In this document: piece by piece, positions 1-8,144 of the stretch | Numbering within the stretch: the stretch's first letter is position 1 | Layout: each line of letters begins with the position of its first letter | Assembly: GCA_965660935.1 (NCBI GenBank) | Contig: CBFIBR010000001.1 | Span: 62,001 to 126,000 of the forward strand | Direction of reading: 5' to 3' | DNA length: 64,000 nucleotides | Source of the DNA: UBA1172 sp002457135 | GTDB taxonomy: Bacteria > Pseudomonadota > Alphaproteobacteria > Puniceispirillales > UBA1172 | Made by a program: the position numbers and the translations under genes | The notes under the pieces: generated by a model | Database searches by the model: none | What the model was told of the DNA's origin: nothing | Seen by the model: the letters and a program-made list of their open reading frames with translations, nothing else

Positions 1-255
1 GCGGATACTCCGGTGGTGCTGGCCACCAGCCTTGGCCGCCCTGAAGAGGAAATCCGCCATCGCAATCTTGGCGATCTCGATATTGATGAAATTGACATGA
101 TGACGGTGGTGATGGTCGGTGCCTCCACCAGCCGCCGTATCGCCCATGCCGGGGGGGAAGCTGTCTTCACCCCGCGCGGTTACGCCAAGCATCTGGATAG
201 CCCGGCGCAATCGGCAGAGCATCAGTCCGATACCAATGAGGAAACCCCGCTATGA
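1..255 (+). CDS. cobJ: Precorrin-3B C17-methyltransferase, 3' end only
   Basis: This is the last 84 codons of a gene that enters from outside the window. The reading frame is open from base 1. The residues TPVVLATSLGRPEE, the hydrophobic strand MMTVVMVGAS and the near-terminal FTPRGY match the C-terminal part of CobJ/CbiH, the SAM-dependent enzyme that methylates C17 and contracts the corrin ring. About 15 residues rich in Ser, Gln and Glu follow the conserved part. The stop overlaps the cobM start (ATGA), so the two are probably translationally coupled, which also supports the call. Only the C-terminus is visible, so another precorrin methyltransferase cannot be fully excluded. Confidence 0.82.
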   Translation, partial: ADTPVVLATSLGRPEEEIRHRNLGDLDIDEIDMMTVVMVGASTSRRIAHAGGEAVFTPRGYAKHLDSPAQSAEHQSDTNEETPL

Positions 256-1073
256 CTGTCTTTTTCATCGGGGCTGGCCCCGGCGATCCTGATCTGATCA
301 CCGTCAAGGGCAGGCGGCTGATCGAACAATGCCGATACTGCCTCTATGCCGGGTCGCTGGTGCCCGAAGCTGTTGTCGATGCCGCGCCTGAAGGGGCCGA
401 GGTGGTGGATACAGCCTCCCTCACCCTTGATGACATCATGGCCATCATCGCCCGCGCCCATGGTGAGGGGGAGGATGTGGCTAGGGTTCATTCAGGGGAT
501 CCATCGCTCTATGGCGCGATTGCCGAGCAGATCAGGCGGCTCCGCGACATGGATATTGATTACCGCATTATCCCCGGGGTGCCAGCCTATGCCGCCGCCG
601 CCGCCGAAATGGGGGTTGAGCTGACCATCCCCGAGGTCGCGCAGAGCATTATCCTGACCCGAACCGCCATGAAATCCTCCGCCATGCCAAAGGGGGAAGA
701 GCTGGAAAATTTCGCCCGCACCGGGGCAACCCTGGCCATTCACCTGTCGGTCCGCAACCTGCGTGAAATTGAACGCGTGCTGACCCCCTATTACGGTGCG
801 GATTGCCCGGTGGTGATTGCCTACCGGGTTGGCTGGCCTGATCAGCATTTTCTCTATGGCACGCTGGCGACAATCCGGCGTAAGGTGCTGGATGCGAAAA
901 TCACCCGGACGGCGCTGATCTTTATCGGTCCGGCCCTCAATGAAGTGAAGGATTTCAGGGATTCCGCCCTCTACGACAAGGATCATGTCCATGTCCTGAG
1001 GGTTCAGCGCGGCAATCAGGATGAGCGTGATCAATCCCCCGATAATACGCCCGAAAATACTACAGGGAACTAG
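252..1073 (+). CDS. cobM: Precorrin-4 C11-methyltransferase
   Basis: CobM/CbiF adds the C11 methyl group to precorrin-4 using S-adenosylmethionine in corrin ring synthesis. The 273-residue protein begins with the SAM-binding glycine loop GAGPGDPDL (residues 7-15). It carries the family motif HSGDPSLYG (80-88) and an Ala-rich stretch after GVPAY near residue 110. Length is normal for the family plus a short polar tail after about residue 250. The start overlaps the end of cobJ by 4 bases. The stop shares a CTAG with the stop of cobB on the other strand, so there is no room for a terminator between them. Confidence 0.95.
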   Translation: MTVFFIGAGPGDPDLITVKGRRLIEQCRYCLYAGSLVPEAVVDAAPEGAEVVDTASLTLDDIMAIIARAHGEGEDVARVHSGDPSLYGAIAEQIRRLRDMDIDYRIIPGVPAYAAAAAEMGVELTIPEVAQSIILTRTAMKSSAMPKGEELENFARTGATLAIHLSVRNLREIERVLTPYYGADCPVVIAYRVGWPDQHFLYGTLATIRRKVLDAKITRTALIFIGPALNEVKDFRDSALYDKDHVHVLRVQRGNQDERDQSPDNTPENTTGN

Positions 1074-2359
1074 CCCTTCACCCCGGCGATCATGTGCATG
1101 TAGGAACCGGTGACGCTGCCCTTGACCAGCCCCGCCGGGCCGAGGTCATTGCCATTGCGGTCAGTCACGTCAAAAAGCGGCTCACCGTCTTCGGCAAGGG
1201 CGGTGGTGTAGTGAAATTCATGCCCCAGCAGGTGATCGGGCAGGGGCGCATCAGCCCGCCGCCTCAGCCGCCGGTAACCCAGATGTAACCTCGGGGTGGT
1301 GAAGGCTGTTTCCACATCCAGCAATCCTGTCATGGCAACACGCTCACCCTCGGCGCTGGTGATGGCCTGCCCCAGCACCATATAGCCCCCGCATTCACCA
1401 TGGATCGCTATGCCCCGCGCCGCCATGGCATGCAGCGACGACTGGAACTGGCGGGCATTGGCCAGTGCCTCAAGATGCAATTCGGGATAGCCGCCGGGCA
1501 GAAAGACAAATCCGGCATCAGGATCAGGGCCTTCATCCGCGAGGGGGGAAAAGGGGATGACCTCGGCCCCCATGCGCCGCCACCCTGCCATGAGATGCTC
1601 ATAGCCGAAACCAAAGGCGGCATCACGGGCCAGCGCGATCCGCTGGGCCGGGGGAGGCACAGCTTCCCGCATCTGGCCGGGTGGATGGAGTGCGCCAGAG
1701 GCCGCCATCAACGCCGCCACATCAATCCCGTCACATGTGAGATCGGCCGCAGCCTCAAGCAAGGCATCCAGATTGCCGTGATCATCAGCCTGAACCAGCC
1801 CGAGGTGACGCGATGGCATGGTGATCTGGTCACTGTCAGGCACGGCACCAAAAACGGTGATCCCCTGATCCTCCAGCGCATCACGGGCAAGGCTGGCATG
1901 GCGATCCGACCGGCACCGGTTGAGGATAACCCCGGCCAGATCAACCCCCGTGGCCCCGAGGCTGTCCCGAATGCCTGATGCAATCGCTGCAGCGGTTTCG
2001 GCCTGACCGCGAATATCCATGACCAGCACCACCGGCGCACCCAGCCTGCCGGCCAGCCGGGCTGAGGAGGCATCACCGCCATCATGCACCCCCATCACGC
2101 CCTCAATGATCAGCGTCTCCCCTTCCTGACGGGAGGCCAGCCCGCAGAGCAGGTCATCATCCATGGCAAAGGGGTCGAGGTTAACCGATGGCGTGCCAAG
2201 GGCAGCGGCATGAAAGCCGGGGTCGATATAATCCGGGCCGGTTTTGGCGGCGGCAACCGACAGCCCGAGGCGGCGGCAGGCGCGCATCAGCCCCAGCGCA
2301 ATCAGCGTTTTGCCGCTGGAAGACGAAAGCCCCGCGATCAGCAGGCCTCTCCCTGCCAT
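1070..2359 (-). CDS. cobB: Cobyrinate/hydrogenobyrinate a,c-diamide synthase
   Basis: The enzyme amidates the a and c side chains of (hydrogeno)byrinic acid with glutamine and ATP. The 429-residue protein has the expected two-domain plan. The N-terminal ATP-binding domain has a P-loop-like GLSSSSGKT (residues 10-18) and the substrate loop KTGPDYIDPGFH (39-50). The C-terminal class I glutamine amidotransferase domain has HGECGGYMVLG (320-330), with Cys323 the likely nucleophile, and HEFHYT near the end. Its start overlaps the cobA stop (ATGA), so cobA and cobB form one minus-strand unit. Whether the substrate already contains cobalt (CbiA) or not (CobB) cannot be read from sequence alone; the aerobic-type neighbours suggest CobB. 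Confidence 0.93.
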   Translation of the reverse strand: MAGRGLLIAGLSSSSGKTLIALGLMRACRRLGLSVAAAKTGPDYIDPGFHAAALGTPSVNLDPFAMDDDLLCGLASRQEGETLIIEGVMGVHDGGDASSARLAGRLGAPVVLVMDIRGQAETAAAIASGIRDSLGATGVDLAGVILNRCRSDRHASLARDALEDQGITVFGAVPDSDQITMPSRHLGLVQADDHGNLDALLEAAADLTCDGIDVAALMAASGALHPPGQMREAVPPPAQRIALARDAAFGFGYEHLMAGWRRMGAEVIPFSPLADEGPDPDAGFVFLPGGYPELHLEALANARQFQSSLHAMAARGIAIHGECGGYMVLGQAITSAEGERVAMTGLLDVETAFTTPRLHLGYRRLRRRADAPLPDHLLGHEFHYTTALAEDGEPLFDVTDRNGNDLGPAGLVKGSVTGSYMHMIAGVKG

Positions 2360-3234
2360 CAGGCGCTGTCCTTGGTATGGCGGTTGCTGAGCGGGTCGAG
2401 ATTGCGCGGCGCTTCACCCTGCATCTGCCCCATCCAGTCAAGGCACTGGCGCATCAGCACCACATCCCCGACACAGATAATCGCGGGCGGTTCCATCTCG
2501 TGCCTGGCCACATCAGCCGTTGCCCTGGCAAGGCTGGTTTCAATGATCTTCATCTCTGGCATGGTGGCGTTGCTGACCACCGCCACCGGCTCATTCGGGT
2601 CACGCCCGGCCTTGATCAGGTTTTCGGTAATTTCGGGCAGGTGTTTCATCGCCATGTACATGACAATCACCTGACTGCCCATGGCGATACCTTTCCAGTT
2701 GATCGCCGTTGGGGCCATCCCGGAACGGTCATGCCCGGTCAGGAAGGTCACGGCCTGGTTGACATCACGGTGGGTGACGGGGATCCCGGCATAGGCCAGA
2801 CCGCCGATCCCGGCTGAAATACCCGGCAATATCCGCAGCCTCACCCCGGCGCTGATCAGGGTCTGTGCCTCCTCACCGCCTCGGCCAAAGACAAACGGGT
2901 CACCGCCCTTGAGCCGGAGAACACGCTTTCCCGCTTCGCTCAATTCAATCAGCCTCAGGGTAATGTCGCGCTGTTTCGGTGATGGCTTGCCGCCCCGCTT
3001 GCCCGCGTATTCAAGAACAGCGTCAGGCCGCGCCCAATCCAGAATGCGATCATCAATCAGCGCATCATAGATAATCACGTCAGCCTGCCTCAACCCGTTC
3101 AGCGTGTGCAGGGTCACAAGCCCGGGGTCACCGGGGCCAGCCCCGGCCAGCCATACCCAGCCCGGTTCAAGTTCCGGCCAGTCTGCGCCGGTGAGTGGCG
3201 GCAGGTCGGCTGCTGATGAAGTCATATCAGCCAT
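2359..3234 (-). CDS. cobA: Uroporphyrinogen-III C-methyltransferase (SUMT)
   Basis: CobA makes precorrin-2 by two SAM-dependent methylations of uroporphyrinogen III, at the branch point from heme to cobalamin and siroheme. The 291-residue protein has the SAM loop WLAGAGPGDPGLV (28-40), the family block YAGKRGGKPSPKQ (76-88) and the signature LKGGDPFVFGRGGEE (108-122). It is a stand-alone methyltransferase with no CysG-type dehydrogenase or ferrochelatase domain, and it has a roughly 25-residue N-terminal extension. It is the first gene of the cobA-cobB minus-strand pair and is divergent from cbiD. No cobalamin riboswitch core is recognisable in the 72-base gap between them. Confidence 0.94.
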   Translation of the reverse strand: MADMTSSAADLPPLTGADWPELEPGWVWLAGAGPGDPGLVTLHTLNGLRQADVIIYDALIDDRILDWARPDAVLEYAGKRGGKPSPKQRDITLRLIELSEAGKRVLRLKGGDPFVFGRGGEEAQTLISAGVRLRILPGISAGIGGLAYAGIPVTHRDVNQAVTFLTGHDRSGMAPTAINWKGIAMGSQVIVMYMAMKHLPEITENLIKAGRDPNEPVAVVSNATMPEMKIIETSLARATADVARHEMEPPAIICVGDVVLMRQCLDWMGQMQGEAPRNLDPLSNRHTKDSA

Positions 3235-3306
3235 CGCTGGTGTTTTCCCTTTTGCGTTATGGGGTTAATCTCTAATAATAGTCCAAACCGTTTGGCGAAG
3301 GAAACA

Positions 3307-4386
3307 ATGAACTCCACCCTCAGGACAAATCTGCGTTTTGGCTGGACCACAGGCACCTGTGCCACGGCCGCCACCTATGCAGCATACAGGGCAATGGTTT
3401 CGGGCGAATTTCCTCAATCCGTCACGATTGATACACCATCCGGCAAAACAGCCAGCCTTGAGGTGGCTTCCGCCTCGGTTTCGGACGGGGCGTGGCGGGC
3501 ATCGATTATCAAGGATGCCGGTGATGACCCTGACGTGACCCATGGGGCTGAAATCGTTGTCAGCCTCAAGAGGGGGGTGTCGGGCAGCGGTGTTTCCTTT
3601 GCAGGCGGTGAAGGCGTGGGCACGGTGACCAAGGCTGGCCTGCCGATCGGTGTTGGTGAGCCTGCCATCAACCCGGTACCACGGCAGATGATGACCGACT
3701 GCATCACTAATCTGGCCGCTGAGCTGGACGGGCCGGGGGATGTCATGATCACGATATCCGTCCCGGGGGGTGAGGCGCTGGCGGCCAAAACCTGGAACCC
3801 GAGGCTTGGGATTGAGGGCGGTATATCCATTCTTGGCACCACCGGGGTTGTGCGGCCGTTTTCATGTTCGGCGTGGATCGCCTCCATCCACCGGGGGATT
3901 GATGTGGCCCGTGCCAACGGGCTTGATCATGTCGCGGGGTCTACCGGTGCCACCAGTGAGGCGGCGTTTCAGGCGCGTTATAACCTGCCTGAAATTGCGC
4001 TTCTGGATATGGGTGATTTTGTTGGCGGTATGCTCAAATACCTGCGCCGTCATCCGGTTCCCCGGCTGACCATCGCTGGCGGGTTCGGCAAGATGGTGAA
4101 ACTCGCCCAGGGGCATGGTGATCTGCATTCCGCCCGCAGTCAGGTTGATTTCGGCCGACTTGCCAGCATGGCCGGTGATCACGGGCTTGACGGGATAGCG
4201 GTTACCGGGGCCAACACCGCGCTTGAAGTGCTGGAAATGGCCGGGCCTCAACGCGAACAGGACCTTGCCCTGACGGTGGCGAGCCATGCGCTTGCATCCG
4301 CCCGCGGTATCCTCGGAAATGATGAAATCCGGCTTGATCTGATGATTTTTGGCCGTGATGGCCGTCTGCTGGCTGAGGTGTCCTGA
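3307..4386 (+). CDS. cbiD: Cobalt-precorrin-5B C1-methyltransferase, CbiD type
   Basis: CbiD methylates C1 of the precorrin-5 intermediate and releases the extruded two-carbon unit. The N-terminal motif FGWTTGTCATAA sits at residues 11-22, as in known CbiD proteins, and the GCYATA-like and Gly-rich substrate regions follow. I chose the ATG at 3307 (359 residues) because GAAGGA lies 4 bases upstream. The frame is open back to an ATG at 3259, which has no ribosome binding site. CbiD stands in for CobF of the classical aerobic pathway, a combination known in several alphaproteobacteria. cobK follows 3 bases after the stop. Confidence 0.93.
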   Translation: MNSTLRTNLRFGWTTGTCATAATYAAYRAMVSGEFPQSVTIDTPSGKTASLEVASASVSDGAWRASIIKDAGDDPDVTHGAEIVVSLKRGVSGSGVSFAGGEGVGTVTKAGLPIGVGEPAINPVPRQMMTDCITNLAAELDGPGDVMITISVPGGEALAAKTWNPRLGIEGGISILGTTGVVRPFSCSAWIASIHRGIDVARANGLDHVAGSTGATSEAAFQARYNLPEIALLDMGDFVGGMLKYLRRHPVPRLTIAGGFGKMVKLAQGHGDLHSARSQVDFGRLASMAGDHGLDGIAVTGANTALEVLEMAGPQREQDLALTVASHALASARGILGNDEIRLDLMIFGRDGRLLAEVS

Positions 4387-4389
4387 GCG

Positions 4390-5151
4390 ATGCAGAACCT
4401 GCTTCTTCTTGGCGGAACGCTGGAGGCGAGGCGGATTGCTGCTGATCTGGCCGGGGATGATGGCTTTGCCGCCACGCTGTCACTGGCCGGGGTCACCAGC
4501 TCCCCCCCTGACCCCGGTATCCCGATGCGGACAGGCGGGTTTGGCGGGGTTGACGGGCTGGCTGAATACCTCAAATCCCATGCCATTGACGTGCTGGTGG
4601 ATGCAACCCACCCCTATGCCAGCCGGATGTCCGCCAACGCTGTTGAGGCTTGCAATCGTACCGGCATCAGGCGGCTCACCCTGTGGCGGCCGGCATGGCA
4701 GGCATCAGGGAGCGATGACTGGCGGGAATTTCCAGACTGGCCAACGCTGATTGATGCGCTGCCGGATGGGGCAAGGGTTTTTCTGGCCGCCGGGCAGGAT
4801 GGCATGATCGCCTTTTCGGCCCCTGAAAAGTCTTCAGCCCCTGAAAAGGCGGGGTCCAGGCGAATTGAACTGGTCGCCCGTGCCTTGAGCAGGCCGGATG
4901 GCACGCCTGAAAACCTCCGTTTCATTCAGTCCCTGCCGGGGAAAACATGGCAGGATGAAGCCGGGCTGTTCACCCGGGAGAGGATCAGCCATATCGTCGC
5001 CAAGAATTCTGGCGGCACCGCCAGCACCGCCAAGCTGGCCGCCGCGCGGGAGCTGGGATTGCCGGTCCTGATGCTGGCCCGCCCGGATGCGCCCGAACCG
5101 CCGCTCTATGATGATGAAGAAAGCCTTTTGTCAGCCCTCAGGGGCGGGTGA
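4390..5151 (+). CDS. cobK: Precorrin-6A reductase
   Basis: CobK/CbiJ is the NADPH-dependent reductase that converts precorrin-6A to dihydroprecorrin-6. The 253-residue protein opens with the dinucleotide-binding strand and loop LLLGGTLEARRIA (4-16). It has the family blocks VDATHPYASRMSANA (about 74-88) and HIVAKNSGGTASTAKLAAARELGLPV near the C-terminus. An 18-base direct duplication (4816-4851) adds a repeated SAPEK in a surface loop around residue 145; this is unusual for the family and probably harmless. The gene follows cbiD at 3 bases and ends with a 14-base convergent overlap with the aminotransferase gene. Confidence 0.92.
   Translation: MQNLLLLGGTLEARRIAADLAGDDGFAATLSLAGVTSSPPDPGIPMRTGGFGGVDGLAEYLKSHAIDVLVDATHPYASRMSANAVEACNRTGIRRLTLWRPAWQASGSDDWREFPDWPTLIDALPDGARVFLAAGQDGMIAFSAPEKSSAPEKAGSRRIELVARALSRPDGTPENLRFIQSLPGKTWQDEAGLFTRERISHIVAKNSGGTASTAKLAAARELGLPVLMLARPDAPEPPLYDDEESLLSALRGG
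4816..4851. repeat. 18-base tandem duplication inside cobK
   Basis: Two adjacent 18-base units (4816-4833 and 4834-4851) share CCCCTGAAAAG and differ at a few positions. The unit length is a multiple of three, so the reading frame is kept and the protein repeats SAPEK in a loop. Confidence 0.7.
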
Positions 5152-6340
5152 TCGCCGCCACCGCAACCGCCATGCGCTCCAGCGCTTCGTTGAGGTCTTC
5201 CGCCGATGTTGCGTAGGAAATCCTGAAATGCCCGGTGGCGGCAAACCCGCTCCCCGGAATGACGGTGACATTGGCCGCCTCAAGGATGTATTCACAGAAA
5301 TCGCGGTCGCTGTTGAGCGTCTTTCCCGCCGGGGTCATCCCCCCCGTCAGGGCCTGCCATGACGGGAAAACGTAAAACGCGCCCTGCGGGGTGGGGCAGG
5401 TGATGCCGTCCATCCGGCCCAGATGGTCCAGCACCAGATCACGGCGTTTGCGGAAACTCTCCCGCCGATCCTCCAGCAGGTCTTGCGGCCCTGTCACCGC
5501 GGCGAGGGCGGCGGCCTGGGCAATCGAACAGGTGCCGGACGTTCCCTGGGCCTGAACCGCGGTCATGCCCGCAATCAGCGCATCGGGGCCGATCCCGAAT
5601 CCGACCCGCCACCCTGTCATGGCATAGGATTTCGACACGCCATTGGCGATCAGGATCCGGTCCCGCAGGTGGGGCAGGGCATCATGCGCCGACAGAAACG
5701 GCATCCCATAGGTCAGGTGCTGGTAAATCTCATCGCTCATCAGCCAGCATCGGGGATAGCGGTTGAGGATATCGCCGATCATGCCCCATCCGGCAGCATC
5801 AATCACCGCGCCGGTGGGGTTGCCCGGGAAATTCACCAGCATCCATTTCGTCTTCGCGCTCATGGCGGTTTCGAGGGCATCGGCACGCGGGATGAAGCCG
5901 TCTTCTGCTGATGTTTCAACAATCACCGGAACCCCGCCACAGAGCCGGATGATATCGCTGTATGAGGTCCAGTACGGTGCTGGGATGACAACCTCGTCAC
6001 CTGGGTTGAGGCTGGCCAGAAAGGCATTGAGGAGGGTATATTTTGATCCGGTTGAGATGATGACATTGCTGCGGCCACGGCCTTCATACCGGCTTGCCAC
6101 GGCATCCCGCAGCTCCGGTTTACCGGCGATGGGCGGGTAGCGGGTATCATGGGCGCGGATCGCGGCGATGGCGGCCTCGGCGGCGTGATCAGGGGTGTTG
6201 AAATCAGGCTCACCAATGCCGAGACTGATGACGGCATGCCCCTCAGCACGGCGGGCGCGTGCAGCCTCCGACATGATCACGATATCCGACACCTCGACCG
6301 CGGCGATGCGTTCGGCTCGGCTGAAAAGGGCGGGGTCCAT
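5138..6340 (-). CDS. aspC: Pyridoxal-phosphate aspartate aminotransferase, class I
   Basis: This fold-type I transaminase most likely interconverts aspartate and oxaloacetate with glutamate and 2-oxoglutarate. The 400-residue protein carries SLGIGEPDFNTP (39-50), the PLP-binding FPGNPTG (171-177) and the Schiff-base lysine K237 in GVSKSYAMTGWRVGF. These are typical of the aspartate/prephenate aminotransferase group (subgroup 1b) of alphaproteobacteria. The ATG at 6340 follows GAGGA with 6 bases of spacing; the frame continues 33 codons further upstream without family similarity. It is convergent with cobK, overlapping by 14 bases. Prephenate aminotransferase activity is possible and cannot be separated by sequence reading. 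Confidence 0.9.
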   Translation of the reverse strand: MDPALFSRAERIAAVEVSDIVIMSEAARARRAEGHAVISLGIGEPDFNTPDHAAEAAIAAIRAHDTRYPPIAGKPELRDAVASRYEGRGRSNVIISTGSKYTLLNAFLASLNPGDEVVIPAPYWTSYSDIIRLCGGVPVIVETSAEDGFIPRADALETAMSAKTKWMLVNFPGNPTGAVIDAAGWGMIGDILNRYPRCWLMSDEIYQHLTYGMPFLSAHDALPHLRDRILIANGVSKSYAMTGWRVGFGIGPDALIAGMTAVQAQGTSGTCSIAQAAALAAVTGPQDLLEDRRESFRKRRDLVLDHLGRMDGITCPTPQGAFYVFPSWQALTGGMTPAGKTLNSDRDFCEYILEAANVTVIPGSGFAATGHFRISYATSAEDLNEALERMAVAVAAITRP

Positions 6341-6456
6341 CGGTTTCCTCTCATGAAATACCCGGATTGTGATCGGGTCAGGCAACTTGATTAAATCAGC
6401 GTTCGTGCCTACCATAATCCAACATGATTGCAGCCTCAACCGGCAGGAGTATCCCG

Positions 6457-6900
6457 ATGCGTTATCTTCATACCATGGTCCGTGTTACCGATATCGACCA
6501 ATCGCTTGAATTCTGGTGTGGCCTGATGGGGTTGGAAGAGGCCGTCAGGCGTGACTTCCCCGAGGGCAAATTCACCCTCGTTTTCCTGACAGCACCGGAG
6601 GATACCGCCGCCTTTAACGAAGGCCGCGCCCCTGCGCTGGAGCTGACCTACAACTGGGGCAGTGATGAAAGCTATCAGGGCGGCCGGAATTTCGGCCATC
6701 TTGCCTATGAGGTTGATAACATCTATGAGGCCTGCCAGAAAATCATGGATGGCGGGGTGGTGATCAATCGCCCGCCGCGTGATGGCCGGATGGCGTTTGT
6801 GCGCTCACCCGATGGAATTTCAATCGAGCTGTTGCAGAAGAATACGCCCCTGCCACCCGCTGAACCCTGGTCAAGCATGGCCAACACCGGTGAATGGTGA
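6457..6900 (+). CDS. gloA: Lactoylglutathione lyase (glyoxalase I)
   Basis: Glyoxalase I converts the hemithioacetal of methylglyoxal and glutathione to S-lactoylglutathione, a detoxification step. The 147-residue protein has two vicinal-oxygen-chelate repeats. The four expected metal ligands are visible: His5 in YLHTMVRV, Glu in ALELTYNW, His in FGHLAYEV and Glu in GISIELLQK. The start at 6457 follows CAGGAG with 7 bases of spacing; the longer reading from 6424 adds 11 non-family residues. Glutathione for this reaction is supplied by gshA in the same window (39893-41254). The MFS gene starts 15 bases downstream and may be cotranscribed. Confidence 0.94.
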   Translation: MRYLHTMVRVTDIDQSLEFWCGLMGLEEAVRRDFPEGKFTLVFLTAPEDTAAFNEGRAPALELTYNWGSDESYQGGRNFGHLAYEVDNIYEACQKIMDGGVVINRPPRDGRMAFVRSPDGISIELLQKNTPLPPAEPWSSMANTGEW

Positions 6901-6915
6901 TCATGGAATACCCTC

Positions 6916-8115
6916 TTGAATATCGCTAGAACGGTTCGGTCGATCGAACGGAATACATGGTTGTTTTTCCTGGCCCAGGGCCTGTCGATGACAACCCTCA
7001 ATATCAACATCATCATCGTTGGGCTGTCGGGGCTGATTGTTGCCCCTCAGCCGTGGCTGGCGACACTGCCGCTGTCGTTCCAGTTTATTTCCTCCATGCT
7101 GTCAACCTTGCCCGCCTCGCTCTTGATGGGGCGATTTGGGCGCAAGCCGATTTTCGTTCTGGGGGTTATCATCATCGCCTGCGGCATGGCGGGGCAGGGT
7201 CTGGCCCTGCTGACGGGCAATTTCGCCGGGTTCCTCCTGGCCTCAATGCTGGTGGGGTCTGCCCATGGCATCGCCCAGTATTATCGTTACGCCGCCGCTG
7301 ACAGTGTGGCGGAAGATCAGAAACCCGTGGTCGTATCGCTGGTTCTGGCGGGCGGGGTGATCGCCGCCTTTGCCGGGGCCAATATCGTCAACAACACCAT
7401 CGGTCTGTTGCCCGGGGTGATTTACGCCAGCTGTTTCTTTGCGGGTGCGGTTTTGCAGATCATCGCCCTGCCGGTGATCCTCAGCCTCAGGACACCGCTG
7501 GTAACAAAGCAGGTCATGGGCGGCCGGCCGCTTTCCGTCTTTTTCCGCAATCCCCGGTTTCTTTCCGGGTTGATCGCGGCGGCGCTGGGCTATTCGGTGA
7601 TGACGTTCCTGATGACGGCGGCCCCGCTCCAGATCGTTTCGGTCAGCGGGCTTTCCGATTCTGAAAACGCGCTGGTCATTCAGTGGCATGTCATCGCCAT
7701 GTTCATGCCGTCGTTTTTCACGGGCTGGCTGATCCGGCGTTTCGGGTCCGAAGGGATCATTCTGGCCTCGCTGATGATCTATGGCATTGCCGTCATGGTG
7801 CTGATCAACGGGCTCAGCTTCTGGCATTATTTCAGTGTTCTGTTGCTGGTCGGGTTGGGCTGGAACGGGCTTTATGTCACCGGCTCGGCCATCATCGCCG
7901 CCAGTGCCGAACCAGAAGAACGGGCCAAGGTGCAGGGGATCAGCGATTTTATCATCACCATGATGATCGCTATTTCATCACTGTCTGCGGGCAGTCTGCA
8001 TTACCTGATCGGCTGGAAATCGATGGGGGTGGGCGCGCTTATCCCCGTGGCGGTGATTCTGATCTTCACGCTGGCGATGATGCTTACAGGAAAAAACAAC
8101 CCCAAAACAACCTAA
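6916..8115 (+). CDS. Major facilitator superfamily transporter
   Basis: A 12-helix inner-membrane permease of about 399 residues. The loop between helices 2 and 3 has the MFS signature LLMGRFGRKPIF (residues 69-80), and long hydrophobic stretches continue to the C-terminus. The substrate is unknown; the general appearance is that of drug or metabolite exporters. The start is uncertain: the frame opens with a TTG at 6916, and the first in-frame ATG (codon 25) would cut into helix 1. The TTG lies 15 bases after gloA, so cotranscription is likely. It is convergent with moaA. Confidence 0.8.
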   Translation: MNIARTVRSIERNTWLFFLAQGLSMTTLNINIIIVGLSGLIVAPQPWLATLPLSFQFISSMLSTLPASLLMGRFGRKPIFVLGVIIIACGMAGQGLALLTGNFAGFLLASMLVGSAHGIAQYYRYAAADSVAEDQKPVVVSLVLAGGVIAAFAGANIVNNTIGLLPGVIYASCFFAGAVLQIIALPVILSLRTPLVTKQVMGGRPLSVFFRNPRFLSGLIAAALGYSVMTFLMTAAPLQIVSVSGLSDSENALVIQWHVIAMFMPSFFTGWLIRRFGSEGIILASLMIYGIAVMVLINGLSFWHYFSVLLLVGLGWNGLYVTGSAIIAASAEPEERAKVQGISDFIITMMIAISSLSAGSLHYLIGWKSMGVGALIPVAVILIFTLAMMLTGKNNPKTT

Positions 8116-8144
8116 GGGGAAATATCGCTTAAAGGTTGGGGGGT

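Noticed and set aside
3235..3306. Cobalamin riboswitch between cobA and cbiD
   Set aside because: The gap is only 72 bases and no B12-box-like sequence or suitable folding is visible.
6301..6456. Longer N-termini for the aminotransferase (from 6439) and glyoxalase (from 6424)
   Set aside because: Both would overlap head to head and lack family similarity; clear ribosome binding sites support 6340 and 6457.
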